Counted from the first letter of the stretch, positions 41,879 to 49,721 are shown. The stretch: 64,000 nt of DNA from JBOGXA01 sp050694175 (GCA_050694175.1 JBOGXA010000004.1:62001-126000); one strand, 5' to 3'. A program made the numbers and translations. The notes: a model not told the origin generated them from the letters alone.

Positions 41879-42328
41879 TCAGTTGACGGGAGACCCCAGC
41901 AGAGGCTGAAGCTCATCCCACACCGCGATCGCGCAGCCGTCCCGGCGCGTCACCTCCAAATCGACCCTCTCGCCCTCGATCGTGCCCGTGATGCGGGCCT
42001 CCTGCGGCCCCCCATAGATCTCGATGCAGGCGATGTTGTTCGGCGGCCCGTGCATTAAGAGCTGTTCGCTCTTTCGCATCGCGTCGCAGGCGGATTCCGC
42101 ATCCTCGAGAAAGCCGGTCGCGTCCCCGGGAGCCATCCCACAGGTCAGGGTTGCGGTCTTCGGCTCGGCCTTGGCGTGGGCACGCACCTCGATGCGCAGC
42201 CTGTCAAGCCCGTCGGAGCTCCCTCCTCCAGATCCCGATCCGGATCCTGGCGACGGTTCCCCGCACGCTGCGGCCGCGGCTGCAAGGACGAAGACGATTA
42301 AAAGAGCCCTTGTAGGGTTCCGTTTCAT
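41879..42328 (-). CDS. Subtilisin-inhibitor-like (SSI family) lipoprotein
   Basis: 149 residues from ATG 42328. The signal ends A-A-A-A-C-G with Cys22 as probable lipid anchor, then a Gly/Ser linker. The mature domain has four Cys (63, 81, 101, 132) in the spacing of Streptomyces subtilisin inhibitor: 'LTCGMAPG', 'AESACDAM', 'NIACIEIYGGPQEARITG', 'RRDGCAIAVWDEL'. In SSI the residues just after the third Cys form the reactive-site loop that blocks subtilisin-like proteases. A membrane-tethered version would protect the cell surface from extracellular proteases (inference). The longer frame upstream of ATG 42328 lacks signal-peptide character and was not used. It is divergent from the next small membrane protein gene. 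Confidence 0.68.
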   Translation of the reverse strand: MKRNPTRALLIVFVLAAAAAACGEPSPGSGSGSGGGSSDGLDRLRIEVRAHAKAEPKTATLTCGMAPGDATGFLEDAESACDAMRKSEQLLMHGPPNNIACIEIYGGPQEARITGTIEGERVDLEVTRRDGCAIAVWDELQPLLGSPVN

Positions 42329-42447
42329 GCCCCTCAGACGTCCCTTACCGGCCGATTTGTTCCCATCGCCTGTAACCATTGCACGGGTGGCGCCGTCCAA
42401 GAGTTCACAACGGCCAATGGGGCCGCGTAAACCAGGAGGTACGTAAG

Positions 42448-42756
42448 GTGTACGAGTTCGCAATCGTTTTGCTGCTCGGAATCGGCACGTTCAAGCTGAT
42501 CGACATGCTCAACGAGTACGTGGACCTGACGAAGATCCAGACGGTGCTTACCATCGCCCTGGGCGCGGTCGTAGCATGGGCGCTCGAGTTCTCGCTGTTC
42601 TCGCAGTGGGGCATCCCGGTTCGTTCCGAGGCACTCGGCTATGTGGGAACCGGCCTCATGATCGCCGCCGCAGGCTACGCAACTCCGCAGGTCTTCGAGC
42701 ACCTCGCCGAGATCATCGGCCATCGCAGGGCGACCACGGTTTCGAAGGTCGCCTGA
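42448..42756 (+). CDS. Small membrane protein with three predicted spans
   Basis: 102 residues from GTG 42448, which has AGGAGG (42434-42439) at 8-nt spacing. Hydrophobic segments lie at about 3-17 ('EFAIVLLLGIGTFKLID'), 32-50 ('VLTIALGAVVAWALEFSL') and 64-80 ('YVGTGLMIAAAGYATPQ'), ending in a short basic tail with H-R-R. I do not recognise a named family. A strong terminator follows 20 nt after the stop, so it is a single-gene or terminal unit. Confidence 0.65.
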   Translation: MYEFAIVLLLGIGTFKLIDMLNEYVDLTKIQTVLTIALGAVVAWALEFSLFSQWGIPVRSEALGYVGTGLMIAAAGYATPQVFEHLAEIIGHRRATTVSKVA

Positions 42757-42776
42757 CCGACACACCCGATTGTTCC

Positions 42777-42804
42777 AAGGGCCCCCGCCACAGCGGGGGC
42801 CCTT
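42777..42804 (+). terminator. Rho-independent terminator
   Basis: A perfect 12-bp stem (42777-42788 with 42793-42804), a 4-nt loop and GCTTTTG after it. It ends the small membrane protein gene. Confidence 0.85.
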
Positions 42805-42864
42805 GCTTTTGTTCCGGGCAGTATCCTGCCGCGCAGTCCATCACCAACACCAGGAGGCGCGCAT

Positions 42865-43662
42865 ATGGGAACAACGGAGGTCGACGGGGTACGGATCTCC
42901 TACACGGACACGGGCGGTAGCGGGACGCCGGTGGTCTTCATCCACGCGTTCCCTCTTAGCGCCGAGATGTGGGAGCCGCAGGTGGAAGCGCTCCGGGATC
43001 GCGCACGTCTGGTGACGGTGGACCTGCGGGGGTTCGGAGACTCCGACGCGCCCGAGGACCGCGACTCTTACTCCGTGTCCATCTTCGCCCGGGACGTCAA
43101 GGGGGCCCTGGACGACGCCGGCGTCGAGCGCGCTGTTCTGTGCGGGCTCTCAATGGGCGGCTACGTCGCGTTCGAGTTCTGGCGTCGTTACCGCGACGCC
43201 GTCGCCGGCCTGATCCTGGCCGACACGCGCGCCGAAGCGGACGCTCCCGAGGGAGTCGAGAAACGCACCGGTCAGCAGCAGCAGGTCGCAGACAACGGCA
43301 TCGAAGAGCTTGCGGACGCGCTCACCACTGCCCTTCTGTCGGAGACGACCCGCGAGGCGAAACCGGACGTCGTCAAGCGAGCGCGCTCGCTCATGAACCA
43401 ACCGGCTGCCGGATACATCGGCGCGCTGGAAGCGCTCAAGAAACGTCCCGACTCGACGGCGGACCTGGCCGGCATCGATGTTCCCTGCACCGTGATAGTC
43501 GGCGAGCACGACGGGCTTACCCCGCCGGAGATGTCCCGGAAGATCCACGAACACGTCGCCGGGTCCCAACTCGTCGTGATCCCCGACGCCGGACATCTCT
43601 CCAGCCTCGAAGACCCCCAGGCATTCAACGGCGGGCTTGCCGACTTCCTGACGCGGCTCTGA
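42865..43662 (+). CDS. Alpha/beta-fold hydrolase
   Basis: 265 residues. The nucleophile elbow is GLSMGG with S96, the oxyanion His region is 'FIHAFPLSAEMW' (25-36), the acid is in 'IVGEHDGLTPP', and the catalytic His is in 'IPDAGHLSSLEDP' near the end. This is the epoxide hydrolase/3-oxoadipate enol-lactonase-type branch, commonly misassigned; the substrate is not predictable. ATG 42865 has AGGAGG about 8 nt upstream. Cytoplasmic, no signal peptide. A possible weak hairpin spans its stop region (43661-43699). Confidence 0.85.
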   Translation: MGTTEVDGVRISYTDTGGSGTPVVFIHAFPLSAEMWEPQVEALRDRARLVTVDLRGFGDSDAPEDRDSYSVSIFARDVKGALDDAGVERAVLCGLSMGGYVAFEFWRRYRDAVAGLILADTRAEADAPEGVEKRTGQQQQVADNGIEELADALTTALLSETTREAKPDVVKRARSLMNQPAAGYIGALEALKKRPDSTADLAGIDVPCTVIVGEHDGLTPPEMSRKIHEHVAGSQLVVIPDAGHLSSLEDPQAFNGGLADFLTRL

Positions 43663-43708
43663 GGTGAAATCGGCCGGCTAAATCCGCCGGTCCCACCTCC
43701 CTCGCCCC

Positions 43709-43714
43709 TAGTGT
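43709..43714 (+). promoter_or_regulatory. Putative leaderless -10 element of the RecB-like nuclease
   Basis: TAGTGT, then 7 nt, then GTG 43722; no Shine-Dalgarno. Confidence 0.45.
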
Positions 43715-43721
43715 TTGGGGC

Positions 43722-44495
43722 GTGGACGGCACCCTCGTCAAGCTGTCCCCGTCGGGCGCGACGGATTTCAAGAGCTGCCCCCAGCTCTTCAAGTTCCGCG
43801 CGGTCGATCGGCTGCCTGAACCGGTATCCGGTGCCGCGGCGCGGGGTTCACTTGTCCACGCCGTGCTCGAGCGGCTCTTCGCCGAGAGCGCCCCCGCGCG
43901 CACTCCCGAGCGGGCTTACGAGCTCCTCGACTCCTTGTGGGCCGAGGTTCGAGCGGAGCCCGAGATCCGTCCCGAGAGCCTGACCCTCGTGCAGGAAGAG
44001 CACTGGCTCGACGATGCTCGCGCCATGCTTCGCAACTACTTCAAGCTCGAAGATCCGCGCTCGCTCAACGTCACCCGTCTCGAATGGTGGGTCGAGTACG
44101 AGCTTCCGGACGTGCATCTGCGCGGGGTAATCGACAGGCTCGAGGAGCGGCCCGACGGATCATGGATCCTGACCGACTACAAAACCGGACGAGTGCCGGG
44201 GGCTGCCCGGGAGCTGGCGGCGTTCTTCGGTCTTCGCTTTTACGCGCTCGTGTGTTGGCGGGCTTTCGGCATCATGCCCAAAGAGATCCGTCTCGTGTAC
44301 CTGTCCGACCCCGCGGTGCTCACATTGAACCCGGCCCAGCCCATGCTGATCGCGTTCGAGCGCCAGGTTCAGGCGCTCGGCGCGGCCATCCGGAGGGCCA
44401 CGACGACCGGCGACTGGCGACCTCGTCCCTCGCCGTTCTGTATGTCGTGCGCGTTCCAGGATCGGTGCCCGGCATGGGCGACGCCACCGGACTGA
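43722..44495 (+). CDS. Stand-alone RecB-family PD-(D/E)XK nuclease with Fe-S cysteines
   Basis: 257 residues. The nuclease core shows 'AARGSLVHAVLERLF' (motif with His), 'LRGVIDRLEE' (Asp) and 'ILTDYKTGR' (D-x-K). Four Cys, C19 in 'SCPQLF' and C240-x2-C243-x5-C249, have the Fe-S staple arrangement of AddB, Cas4 and the AdnA-like protein in this window. No helicase domain is attached and no cas genes are nearby, so a Cas4 role is unsupported. Similar single-domain proteins in actinobacteria are annotated RecB-family exonuclease. It could act on single-stranded DNA ends in repair. GTG 43722 is preceded by TAGTGT at 7 nt. Confidence 0.78.
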   Translation: MDGTLVKLSPSGATDFKSCPQLFKFRAVDRLPEPVSGAAARGSLVHAVLERLFAESAPARTPERAYELLDSLWAEVRAEPEIRPESLTLVQEEHWLDDARAMLRNYFKLEDPRSLNVTRLEWWVEYELPDVHLRGVIDRLEERPDGSWILTDYKTGRVPGAARELAAFFGLRFYALVCWRAFGIMPKEIRLVYLSDPAVLTLNPAQPMLIAFERQVQALGAAIRRATTTGDWRPRPSPFCMSCAFQDRCPAWATPPD

Positions 44496-44506
44496 GGGCG
44501 GGACAG

Positions 44507-44576
44507 ACCTCGTGAGTGGTTGTCACGAGTCGCACTGCGACACCTCGTGAGTGGTTGTCACGAGTCGCACTGCGAC
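44507..44576. repeat. Perfect 35-bp tandem duplication, each unit with two small inverted repeats
   Basis: Copies at 44507-44541 and 44542-44576 are identical and abut. Each contains CTCGTGA-7 nt-TCACGAG and then GTCGC-3 nt-GCGAC, so each can fold into two short hairpins. It starts 11 nt after the nuclease stop codon. Tandem terminators, a protein-binding array or an RNA structure are possible. Confidence 0.8.
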
Positions 44577-44631
44577 CGCTCGCAACCGGTCGGGACGTCC
44601 CCATCGACACCGGCCGACGACCACAGGCAAA

Positions 44632-44654
44632 GGGCCGCCCCTGAGGGGCGGCCC
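44632..44654 (-). terminator. Hairpin terminator after the zinc-ribbon gene
   Basis: A perfect 10-bp stem (44632-44641 with 44645-44654), loop of 3 nt, and a short T-run on the minus strand. It lies 22 nt past the stop of the minus-strand zinc-ribbon gene and also faces the nuclease gene from the other side. Confidence 0.6.
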
Positions 44655-44676
44655 CTGCTGACGTCGTGTGGTGAGG

Positions 44677-44832
44677 TTACGCGTTCTTCGGCAGCATCCG
44701 GGTCATCTTGGTCCCGCATACGGGGCAGGACCCCTGTGCCGCCTTGGAGCCGTTCGCCAGCTCCTTGACCTCACCCTGGAAGTCGCGCTTCTCGCGGCAC
44801 TTCACGCAGTAACCGTTGTACGTGTCGGCCAC
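44677..44832 (-). CDS. 51-residue zinc-ribbon protein, DUF5679-like
   Basis: Short gene read from GTG 44832 to TAA 44677. The protein starts M-A-D-T-Y-N-G-Y, then C-V-K-C at 9-12 and 'SCPVCGTKM' further on, giving two CxxC knuckles that should bind one zinc. The segment between them ('REKRDFQGEV') and the C-terminal 'TRMLPKNA' match the small actinobacterial DUF5679 proteins. AGGAG lies 8 nt before the start. It is last in the order thyX-lgt-zinc ribbon, 60 bp after lgt, and a hairpin follows it. Function unknown; small zinc ribbons of this kind bind nucleic acid or protein partners. Confidence 0.82.
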   Translation of the reverse strand: MADTYNGYCVKCREKRDFQGEVKELANGSKAAQGSCPVCGTKMTRMLPKNA

Positions 44833-44892
44833 CCTGCTCACTCCTCTCGTCGACGGGCGTTATGAAGGATTCCTCGCCGCCTATGGTGCCAC

Positions 44893-45882
44893 CTATGCGC
44901 CGTCGGGGCCGGATTGTCCACTACGCTCCGTAGTCGAATCCCCCGTAGCTGCGATTTGGCTCGCACTTTCATCACCCTCCGTAGTCGGAGGCCCGGGCGG
45001 TTCGGCGTACCGGGGCGGCGCCCCCCGGTAGCGAGCGAGCAGATAGGCGCACACCAGACCAAGCACGAGCGCGGTGATCTGGCTCCCCGTAAGCCCGAAG
45101 TAGCGCTTGTCGACTCGCAGGAAGTCCGTTATCACGCGCATCGCCCCGTACCAGATTACGAACGTCACGGCGAGAAGTCCCCTGCGCTTAACCCTGCGTC
45201 CGAGCCACAGAAGAACGCCGAACAGGACCCAGCTCGAGACGAAGTCGTAGAGCGCGGTCTGGTGAACGGTCACGTCGAAGCATCCGATCGAGGGCGGCTC
45301 GCCCGCGGCGACCGCCTGACGGTAGGCGTCTGCCGATTGAGCCGCGCCCTCCCCCGCCTCTCCGAGACAGCGCCAGCCGAGAAAGAAGTCGGTTCGTTTG
45401 CCAAGGTGGTCTCCGATGATGAGATCGCCGATGCGGCCGACCGCGATGCCGAGCGCGAGGCCGGGGGCCACGAGGTCCGCCGTGCGCCAGAAGCCCATCC
45501 TGTGCACTCGCGCGTACGGAAGCCCGGCCAGCGCGCCTCCCGTGATGCCGCCCAGCAACGAGATACCGCCCTCCCACACCTTGAAGATCCCGAGGAGGTC
45601 GTCGCCTCCGTCGGTCACCTCCGAGAAGTGACCGAGCACGTAGGCGAGCCGCGCGCCGGCGATTGCGCCGAGCAGGCAGTAGAAGAGCATGTTCCAGATG
45701 TCGCCCTCGGCGGGCCCGCCCAGCCGGCGCGCCCGCCTGACCATGAACTGGGCGCCGATGAAGAAGCCGACCGCGATGCCGAGCCCGTGGGGGGATAGGG
45801 ACAAGGGGCCGATGTCGAACGTGGGCAGGATCGTCCACGACAACGGGTCGACTTGGAACTTGAAGGCGTCGGCGAGGATCAA
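44893..45882 (-). CDS. lgt: Prolipoprotein diacylglyceryl transferase
   Basis: Membrane enzyme that transfers diacylglycerol from phosphatidylglycerol to the lipobox Cys of prelipoproteins. It has several membrane segments and the family signature 'GRIGDLIIGDHLGKRTDFF' near residue 157, with the essential Arg. 'WEGGISLLGGITGGALAG' precedes it, and 'RVITDFLRVD' is a further conserved part. The C-terminus has a 40-residue Pro/Ser/Thr-rich hydrophilic tail, as is common in actinobacterial Lgt. The only nearby start is TTG 45882, 9 bp after the thyX stop with no ribosome site, so translation may depend on coupling to thyX. Lipoprotein substrates in this window include the solute-binding protein and the SSI-like protein. 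Confidence 0.93.
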   Translation of the reverse strand: MILADAFKFQVDPLSWTILPTFDIGPLSLSPHGLGIAVGFFIGAQFMVRRARRLGGPAEGDIWNMLFYCLLGAIAGARLAYVLGHFSEVTDGGDDLLGIFKVWEGGISLLGGITGGALAGLPYARVHRMGFWRTADLVAPGLALGIAVGRIGDLIIGDHLGKRTDFFLGWRCLGEAGEGAAQSADAYRQAVAAGEPPSIGCFDVTVHQTALYDFVSSWVLFGVLLWLGRRVKRRGLLAVTFVIWYGAMRVITDFLRVDKRYFGLTGSQITALVLGLVCAYLLARYRGAPPRYAEPPGPPTTEGDESASQIAATGDSTTERSGQSGPDGA

Positions 45883-45891
45883 CAGGTCGCG

Positions 45892-46674
45892 CTAGACCTT
45901 GCGATAGTCGGTGACCCATGCGCCGTCGTTGACGACGAAGTCTCCGAATAGCAACGGCGCCTCGGCTCGCATGATCTCACCGATTTTGTTGAAGACGAAC
46001 CGCAACTCCTCTTCCGCGCCGGGATCGGTACGGGCCTGGATCACGTGGCGCAACGTGCGCACGTTCGCCGTCCAGATGATCATCGTCGACACCCCCTCGG
46101 GCGCAAGCCTCCGCAGCGCGGACGTGATCGTCTTCTTGTCGTGAAACGAGACGCCTTCCTCATCGAGCCCGAAGTGCTCGGCGGCCGAGATCTGGAACTC
46201 GTCGAGTGTCTCGAGTATGGAGATGATCTGCGGGCGGAGCGACTCGAGGACCTCGGGTATGCGGAAAGGAATCTCGTTCAGCCGCACGAACCGGAGGCTT
46301 TCCTGCGAGAACGCGGACCCGGCGCGATGTCGAGTCAGTTCGTGGGTGAACACCCTTGAGACGTCCCAGAGGACGAACGAGTAGTTGGAGTGCTCCAGCA
46401 CCGAGCCGTGGCCCGACCTGAGGATGTTCAAAAAGTAGTCCTTCTGGTCGCGGCGCACCCGCTTCACGTTCGGATTCAGCCCTTCTTCCCACGACCGATA
46501 GCACGCCCTCCCCGCCGCCTCCACGAGCAGCTGCCCGGGATTCAGACCGTCTTCCTGCTCTTTGCGCATCTGGAGCCACGACTCCCCCCCGACCGTCTTC
46601 AGGTAGCGCTCGAGGGCGCTCAGATCGACCGACGGGCGGGCGATCAGCTCAACCTGGGGTGTCGTCTCTCTCAC
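45892..46674 (-). CDS. thyX: Flavin-dependent thymidylate synthase
   Basis: Makes dTMP from dUMP using methylene-tetrahydrofolate, FAD and NADPH. At 260 residues it is a full homotetrameric subunit. The ThyX signature is present near residues 115-128: R-H-R, then A-G-S-A-F-S-Q-E, then S-L-R. That leaves eight residues between RHR and the conserved Ser, one more than the usual RHRx7S. 'LRSGHGSVLEHSNYSF' (86-101) is the other hallmark, with the FAD/dUMP His. The start is GTG 46674 with AGGAG 8 nt upstream. It heads the transcript with lgt and is divergent from hutU (51 bp to its ATG). Confidence 0.93.
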   Translation of the reverse strand: MRETTPQVELIARPSVDLSALERYLKTVGGESWLQMRKEQEDGLNPGQLLVEAAGRACYRSWEEGLNPNVKRVRRDQKDYFLNILRSGHGSVLEHSNYSFVLWDVSRVFTHELTRHRAGSAFSQESLRFVRLNEIPFRIPEVLESLRPQIISILETLDEFQISAAEHFGLDEEGVSFHDKKTITSALRRLAPEGVSTMIIWTANVRTLRHVIQARTDPGAEEELRFVFNKIGEIMRAEAPLLFGDFVVNDGAWVTDYRKV

Positions 46675-46713
46675 CGGAACGGCTCCTGATTGGGGACCTA
46701 TGACATTCGGCAG

Positions 46714-46719
46714 TATAGA
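46714..46719 (+). promoter_or_regulatory. Putative -10 element of hutU
   Basis: TATAGA, then 6 nt, then ATG 46726, with TTGGGG 18 nt upstream as a possible -35 (46690-46695). The last base deviates from TAnnnT. It fits a leaderless hutU mRNA. Confidence 0.4.
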
Positions 46720-46725
46720 GAGACA

Positions 46726-48396
46726 ATGTCACGAATCATGGAATCCGTGAGGGCGCCCCGGGGAACCGAGATCACGTGCAGGGGGTGGCCCCAGGAAGCG
46801 GCTCTCCGGATGCTCATGAACAACCTCGACCCCGAGGTCGCGGAGCGGCCTCAGGACCTCGTCGTCTACGGCGGATCGGGGCGGGCGGCGAGATCGTGGG
46901 ACGCGTTCCGCGCGATCGTCGCCGAACTCGAGCGCCTCGATCACGACGAGACCCTCCTCGTCCAGTCGGGCAAGCCCGTTGGGGTTTTTAGAACACACGA
47001 GCGGGCCCCGCGAGTGCTCATCTCCAACGCGATGCTCGTGCCGGCATGGGCGAACTGGGACGAGTTCCACCGCCTCGAGGCCATGGGCCTCACGATGTAC
47101 GGCCAGATGACGGCGGGCTCGTGGATCTACATCGGCACGCAGGGCATCTTGCAGGGCACCTACGAGACGCTTGCCGAGCTCGCGACCCACCATTTCGGCG
47201 GGAGCCTGAAGGGGATGGTCGTGCTCACCGCCGGACTCGGGGGCATGGGCGGCGCACAGCCGCTGGCCGTGACCATGAACGAGGGCGTCGCGTTATGCGT
47301 GGAGGTGGACCCTGCGCGCATTAGACGCCGGCTTGATACGCGCTATCTCGATCGGGCGACGGAGTCACTCGACGAAGCGATCGGGTGGGCCGAAGATGCG
47401 CGCTCCGCCGGTCGCGCCGAGTCGATCGGCCTGCTGGGAAACGCGGCCGACGTGCTGCCGGACCTGCTTGCGCGCGGCTGGCTGCCCGATGTCGTCACCG
47501 ACCAGACGTCCGCGCACGACCCCCTCGACGGATACGTGCCGGCGGGCGTGCCGATCGACGAGGCGGCCGATCTACGCACACAGGATCCCGACACCTACGT
47601 CAAGCGGTCGCTCGAATCCATCGGGACTCATGTCGAGGCGTGGCTCGGGATGCAGAAACAGGGCGCGATCTGCGTCGAGTACGGCAACAACATCAGAGCC
47701 CAGGCGGTCAAGGCGGGGGTCGAGGACGCGTTCGACATCCCCGGCTTCGTCGCTGAATACGTCCGCCCGCTCTTCTGCGAGGGAAAGGGCCCGTTCCGGT
47801 GGGCCGCGCTCTCTGGTGACCCCGCCGACATAGCCGCAACCGATCGCGCAATCCTCGATCTTTTTCCCGAAGACGAACGTCTCGGGCGCTGGATCAAAAT
47901 GGCGTCCGAGCGCGTGGCGTTCCAGGGCTTGCCGGCGAGGATCTGCTGGCTCGGCTACGGAGATCGGGCGAGGGCGGGCCTCGCCTTCAATGATCTCGTT
48001 TCGTCTGGTCGGGTCAGTGCGCCGATCGTCATCGGCCGGGACCACCTCGACACCGGCTCGGTTGCATCTCCCTACCGCGAAACGGAGGGAATGATCGACG
48101 GATCGGACGCGATCGCCGACTGGCCCATCCTCAACGCGCTCCTCAACACTGCTGCGGGCGCGCACTGGGTGGCCGTACATCACGGCGGCGGAGTGGGGAT
48201 CGGCTACTCCATCCACGCGGGGATGGTGGTCGTCGCGGACGGCACTCCCGATGCCGGGGCCCGGCTGGAGCGAGTGCTCGACTGCGATCCGGGGCTCGGT
48301 GTCTTGCGACACGCGGACGCGGGATACTCACGAGCGGTTGAAGTGGCGAGCGAAAGGTCGCTGCGCATCCCCATCGAACCGGAGGTACGCGACTGA
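46726..48396 (+). CDS. hutU: Urocanate hydratase
   Basis: Second enzyme of histidine degradation; converts urocanate to imidazolonepropionate using a tightly bound NAD+. From ATG 46726 it has 556 residues, the same length as characterised urocanases (about 557). The family is unmistakable: 'LRMLMNNLDPEVAE', 'LVVYGGSGRAARSW', 'YGQMTAGSWIYIGTQGI', 'LTAGLGGMGGAQPLA', 'DQTSAHDPL' and the active-site Cys region 'FQGLPARICWLG'. The TTG at 46690 in the same frame was rejected because ATG 46726 fits the family N-terminus and the TATAGA element. Its TGA overlaps the ATG of the ThiS/MoaD-propeller fusion by one base. hutH and hutI lie 4-9 kb downstream. Confidence 0.95.
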   Translation: MSRIMESVRAPRGTEITCRGWPQEAALRMLMNNLDPEVAERPQDLVVYGGSGRAARSWDAFRAIVAELERLDHDETLLVQSGKPVGVFRTHERAPRVLISNAMLVPAWANWDEFHRLEAMGLTMYGQMTAGSWIYIGTQGILQGTYETLAELATHHFGGSLKGMVVLTAGLGGMGGAQPLAVTMNEGVALCVEVDPARIRRRLDTRYLDRATESLDEAIGWAEDARSAGRAESIGLLGNAADVLPDLLARGWLPDVVTDQTSAHDPLDGYVPAGVPIDEAADLRTQDPDTYVKRSLESIGTHVEAWLGMQKQGAICVEYGNNIRAQAVKAGVEDAFDIPGFVAEYVRPLFCEGKGPFRWAALSGDPADIAATDRAILDLFPEDERLGRWIKMASERVAFQGLPARICWLGYGDRARAGLAFNDLVSSGRVSAPIVIGRDHLDTGSVASPYRETEGMIDGSDAIADWPILNALLNTAAGAHWVAVHHGGGVGIGYSIHAGMVVVADGTPDAGARLERVLDCDPGLGVLRHADAGYSRAVEVASERSLRIPIEPEVRD

Positions 48397-49721
48397 TGGC
48401 AACCGTCAATCTGCGCGCTCCCTTGCGCGAGCTCGCGGGTGCAGCAAGCATCGAGATCGGCGGAGAGACGATCAAAGACGTGCTCAGGGAGTTCGAGCGC
48501 CGGCATCCGGACGCAACCGGCTGGGTGCTCGACGAACAGGGCTCGATCCGTCGCCACGTGAACGTGTTCCTCAACGGTGAGCGCGTACCGGCCGAAGCGT
48601 CGGTGGCCGAGCGCGACGAGATCCACATCATCGGGGCAATCTCGGGAGGGGCGGACGATGCAGAGCTCCTCGTCGGCACGAGAAAGGGACTGTTCGTTCT
48701 GCGCGGCCTCCGCGGTCAACGCATGGAGACCGTGGCACGGGTGTTCGAGGGTACCGACGTCGAGTTCGCGATGCGCGACCGGCGGAGCGGCACCTACGTC
48801 GCGTCGGTCACACACGGCCAGTACGGGCCCCATCTGTTCGTGGCCGACGATCCGCTGGGAGAGTGGGCAGAGGCGGACGGGCCCGACTTCCCCGAGGACA
48901 CCGGTGCCTCGGTCGACCGCACGTGGGTAATCACGACGGGGGAGGAGGACGGGGTGCTGTGGGCGGGGGTCCAGCCGGCGGCCCTCTACCGCAGCGAGGA
49001 CGGTGGCCGATCGTGGGAGCTGAACCGAGCCCTCTGGGATGTCCCGAGCCGGCCGAAGTGGCAGGCGGGCGGGGGAGGCCTGTGCCTGCACTCGATCTGC
49101 ACGTGGCCGGGCGATCCCAACCGCATGGCTGTCGGCATCTCCGCAGCGGGCGTGTGGCTCACCGACGACGGCGGACGGTCGTGGCGCCCCGGCGTCAAGG
49201 GGTTGATCCCTGGTTACATGCCCGAAGAGGCGCGCGTCGACACGCTCGATCACTGCATCCACAACATGCACCGGCCACCGCTCGACCCCTCCACGCTCTA
49301 CATGCAGTACCACGGCGGTGTGTACCGCTCGGATGACGCCGGAGAAACGTGGACCGACATCGCCGCCGGGCTCCCGTCCGACTTCGGGTTTCCGTTGGCG
49401 CTCGACCCCAACGACCCCGCGAGGGCCTTCGTCATCCCCCTGAACTCCGACGGGGACCGAGTCACGAGCGAAGAAGCAGTGCGCGTCTTCGAGACGCGCG
49501 ATCGGGGCGAGTCGTGGCAGCCCCTGGGCAACGGCCTCCCGTCCTCGGACGCCTATCTCACGATTCTGAGGCAGGCTTTCTGCCACGACGGTCGCGACCC
49601 GCTCGGACTCTATTTCGGGACGACGGGAGGCACCGTCTTCGGATCTTCCGACGGAGGCGAGAGCTGGGGCGTGGTCGCGGACAACATCGCGCCGGTGCTC
49701 TCGGTGCGCTGCGCGACCTAA
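48396..49721 (+). CDS. ThiS/MoaD-like domain fused to an Asp-box beta-propeller
   Basis: 441 residues in one frame. Residues 1-85 look like a beta-grasp sulfur carrier: 'TVNLRAPLRELAG', 'ETIKDVLREFERRHP', 'RRHVNVFLNGERV', 'RDEIHIIGAISGG'. The terminal Gly-Gly (84-85), which should be the free C-terminus for adenylation and thiocarboxylation, is internal. It is followed after three residues by 'AELLVGTRKGLFVLRG', the start of a BNR/sortilin-like propeller with at least five S-x-D-x-G-x-x-W Asp boxes ('RSEDGGRSW', 'LTDDGGRSW', 'RSDDAGETW', 'ETRDRGESW', 'SSDGGESW'). In related genomes these two parts usually occur as neighbours (recollection, not checked). It overlaps hutU by one base, so it is coupled to histidine catabolism. 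No signal peptide. Confidence 0.8.
   Translation: MATVNLRAPLRELAGAASIEIGGETIKDVLREFERRHPDATGWVLDEQGSIRRHVNVFLNGERVPAEASVAERDEIHIIGAISGGADDAELLVGTRKGLFVLRGLRGQRMETVARVFEGTDVEFAMRDRRSGTYVASVTHGQYGPHLFVADDPLGEWAEADGPDFPEDTGASVDRTWVITTGEEDGVLWAGVQPAALYRSEDGGRSWELNRALWDVPSRPKWQAGGGGLCLHSICTWPGDPNRMAVGISAAGVWLTDDGGRSWRPGVKGLIPGYMPEEARVDTLDHCIHNMHRPPLDPSTLYMQYHGGVYRSDDAGETWTDIAAGLPSDFGFPLALDPNDPARAFVIPLNSDGDRVTSEEAVRVFETRDRGESWQPLGNGLPSSDAYLTILRQAFCHDGRDPLGLYFGTTGGTVFGSSDGGESWGVVADNIAPVLSVRCAT

Noticed and set aside
43661..43699. Hairpin at the end of the alpha/beta hydrolase as a terminator
   Set aside because: The stem is broken (6 bp outer, 5 bp inner), overlaps the stop codon and lacks a T-run, so it is mentioned only as possible.
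43722..44495. Cas4 adaptation nuclease
   Set aside because: The fold and Cys staple fit, but no CRISPR array, cas1 or cas2 is in the window; a general RecB-like exonuclease is the safer call.
44507..44576. The 35-bp direct repeats as a mini CRISPR array
   Set aside because: The copies abut with no spacer, there are only two, and no cas gene is nearby apart from a Cas4-like nuclease fold that lacks other Cas context.
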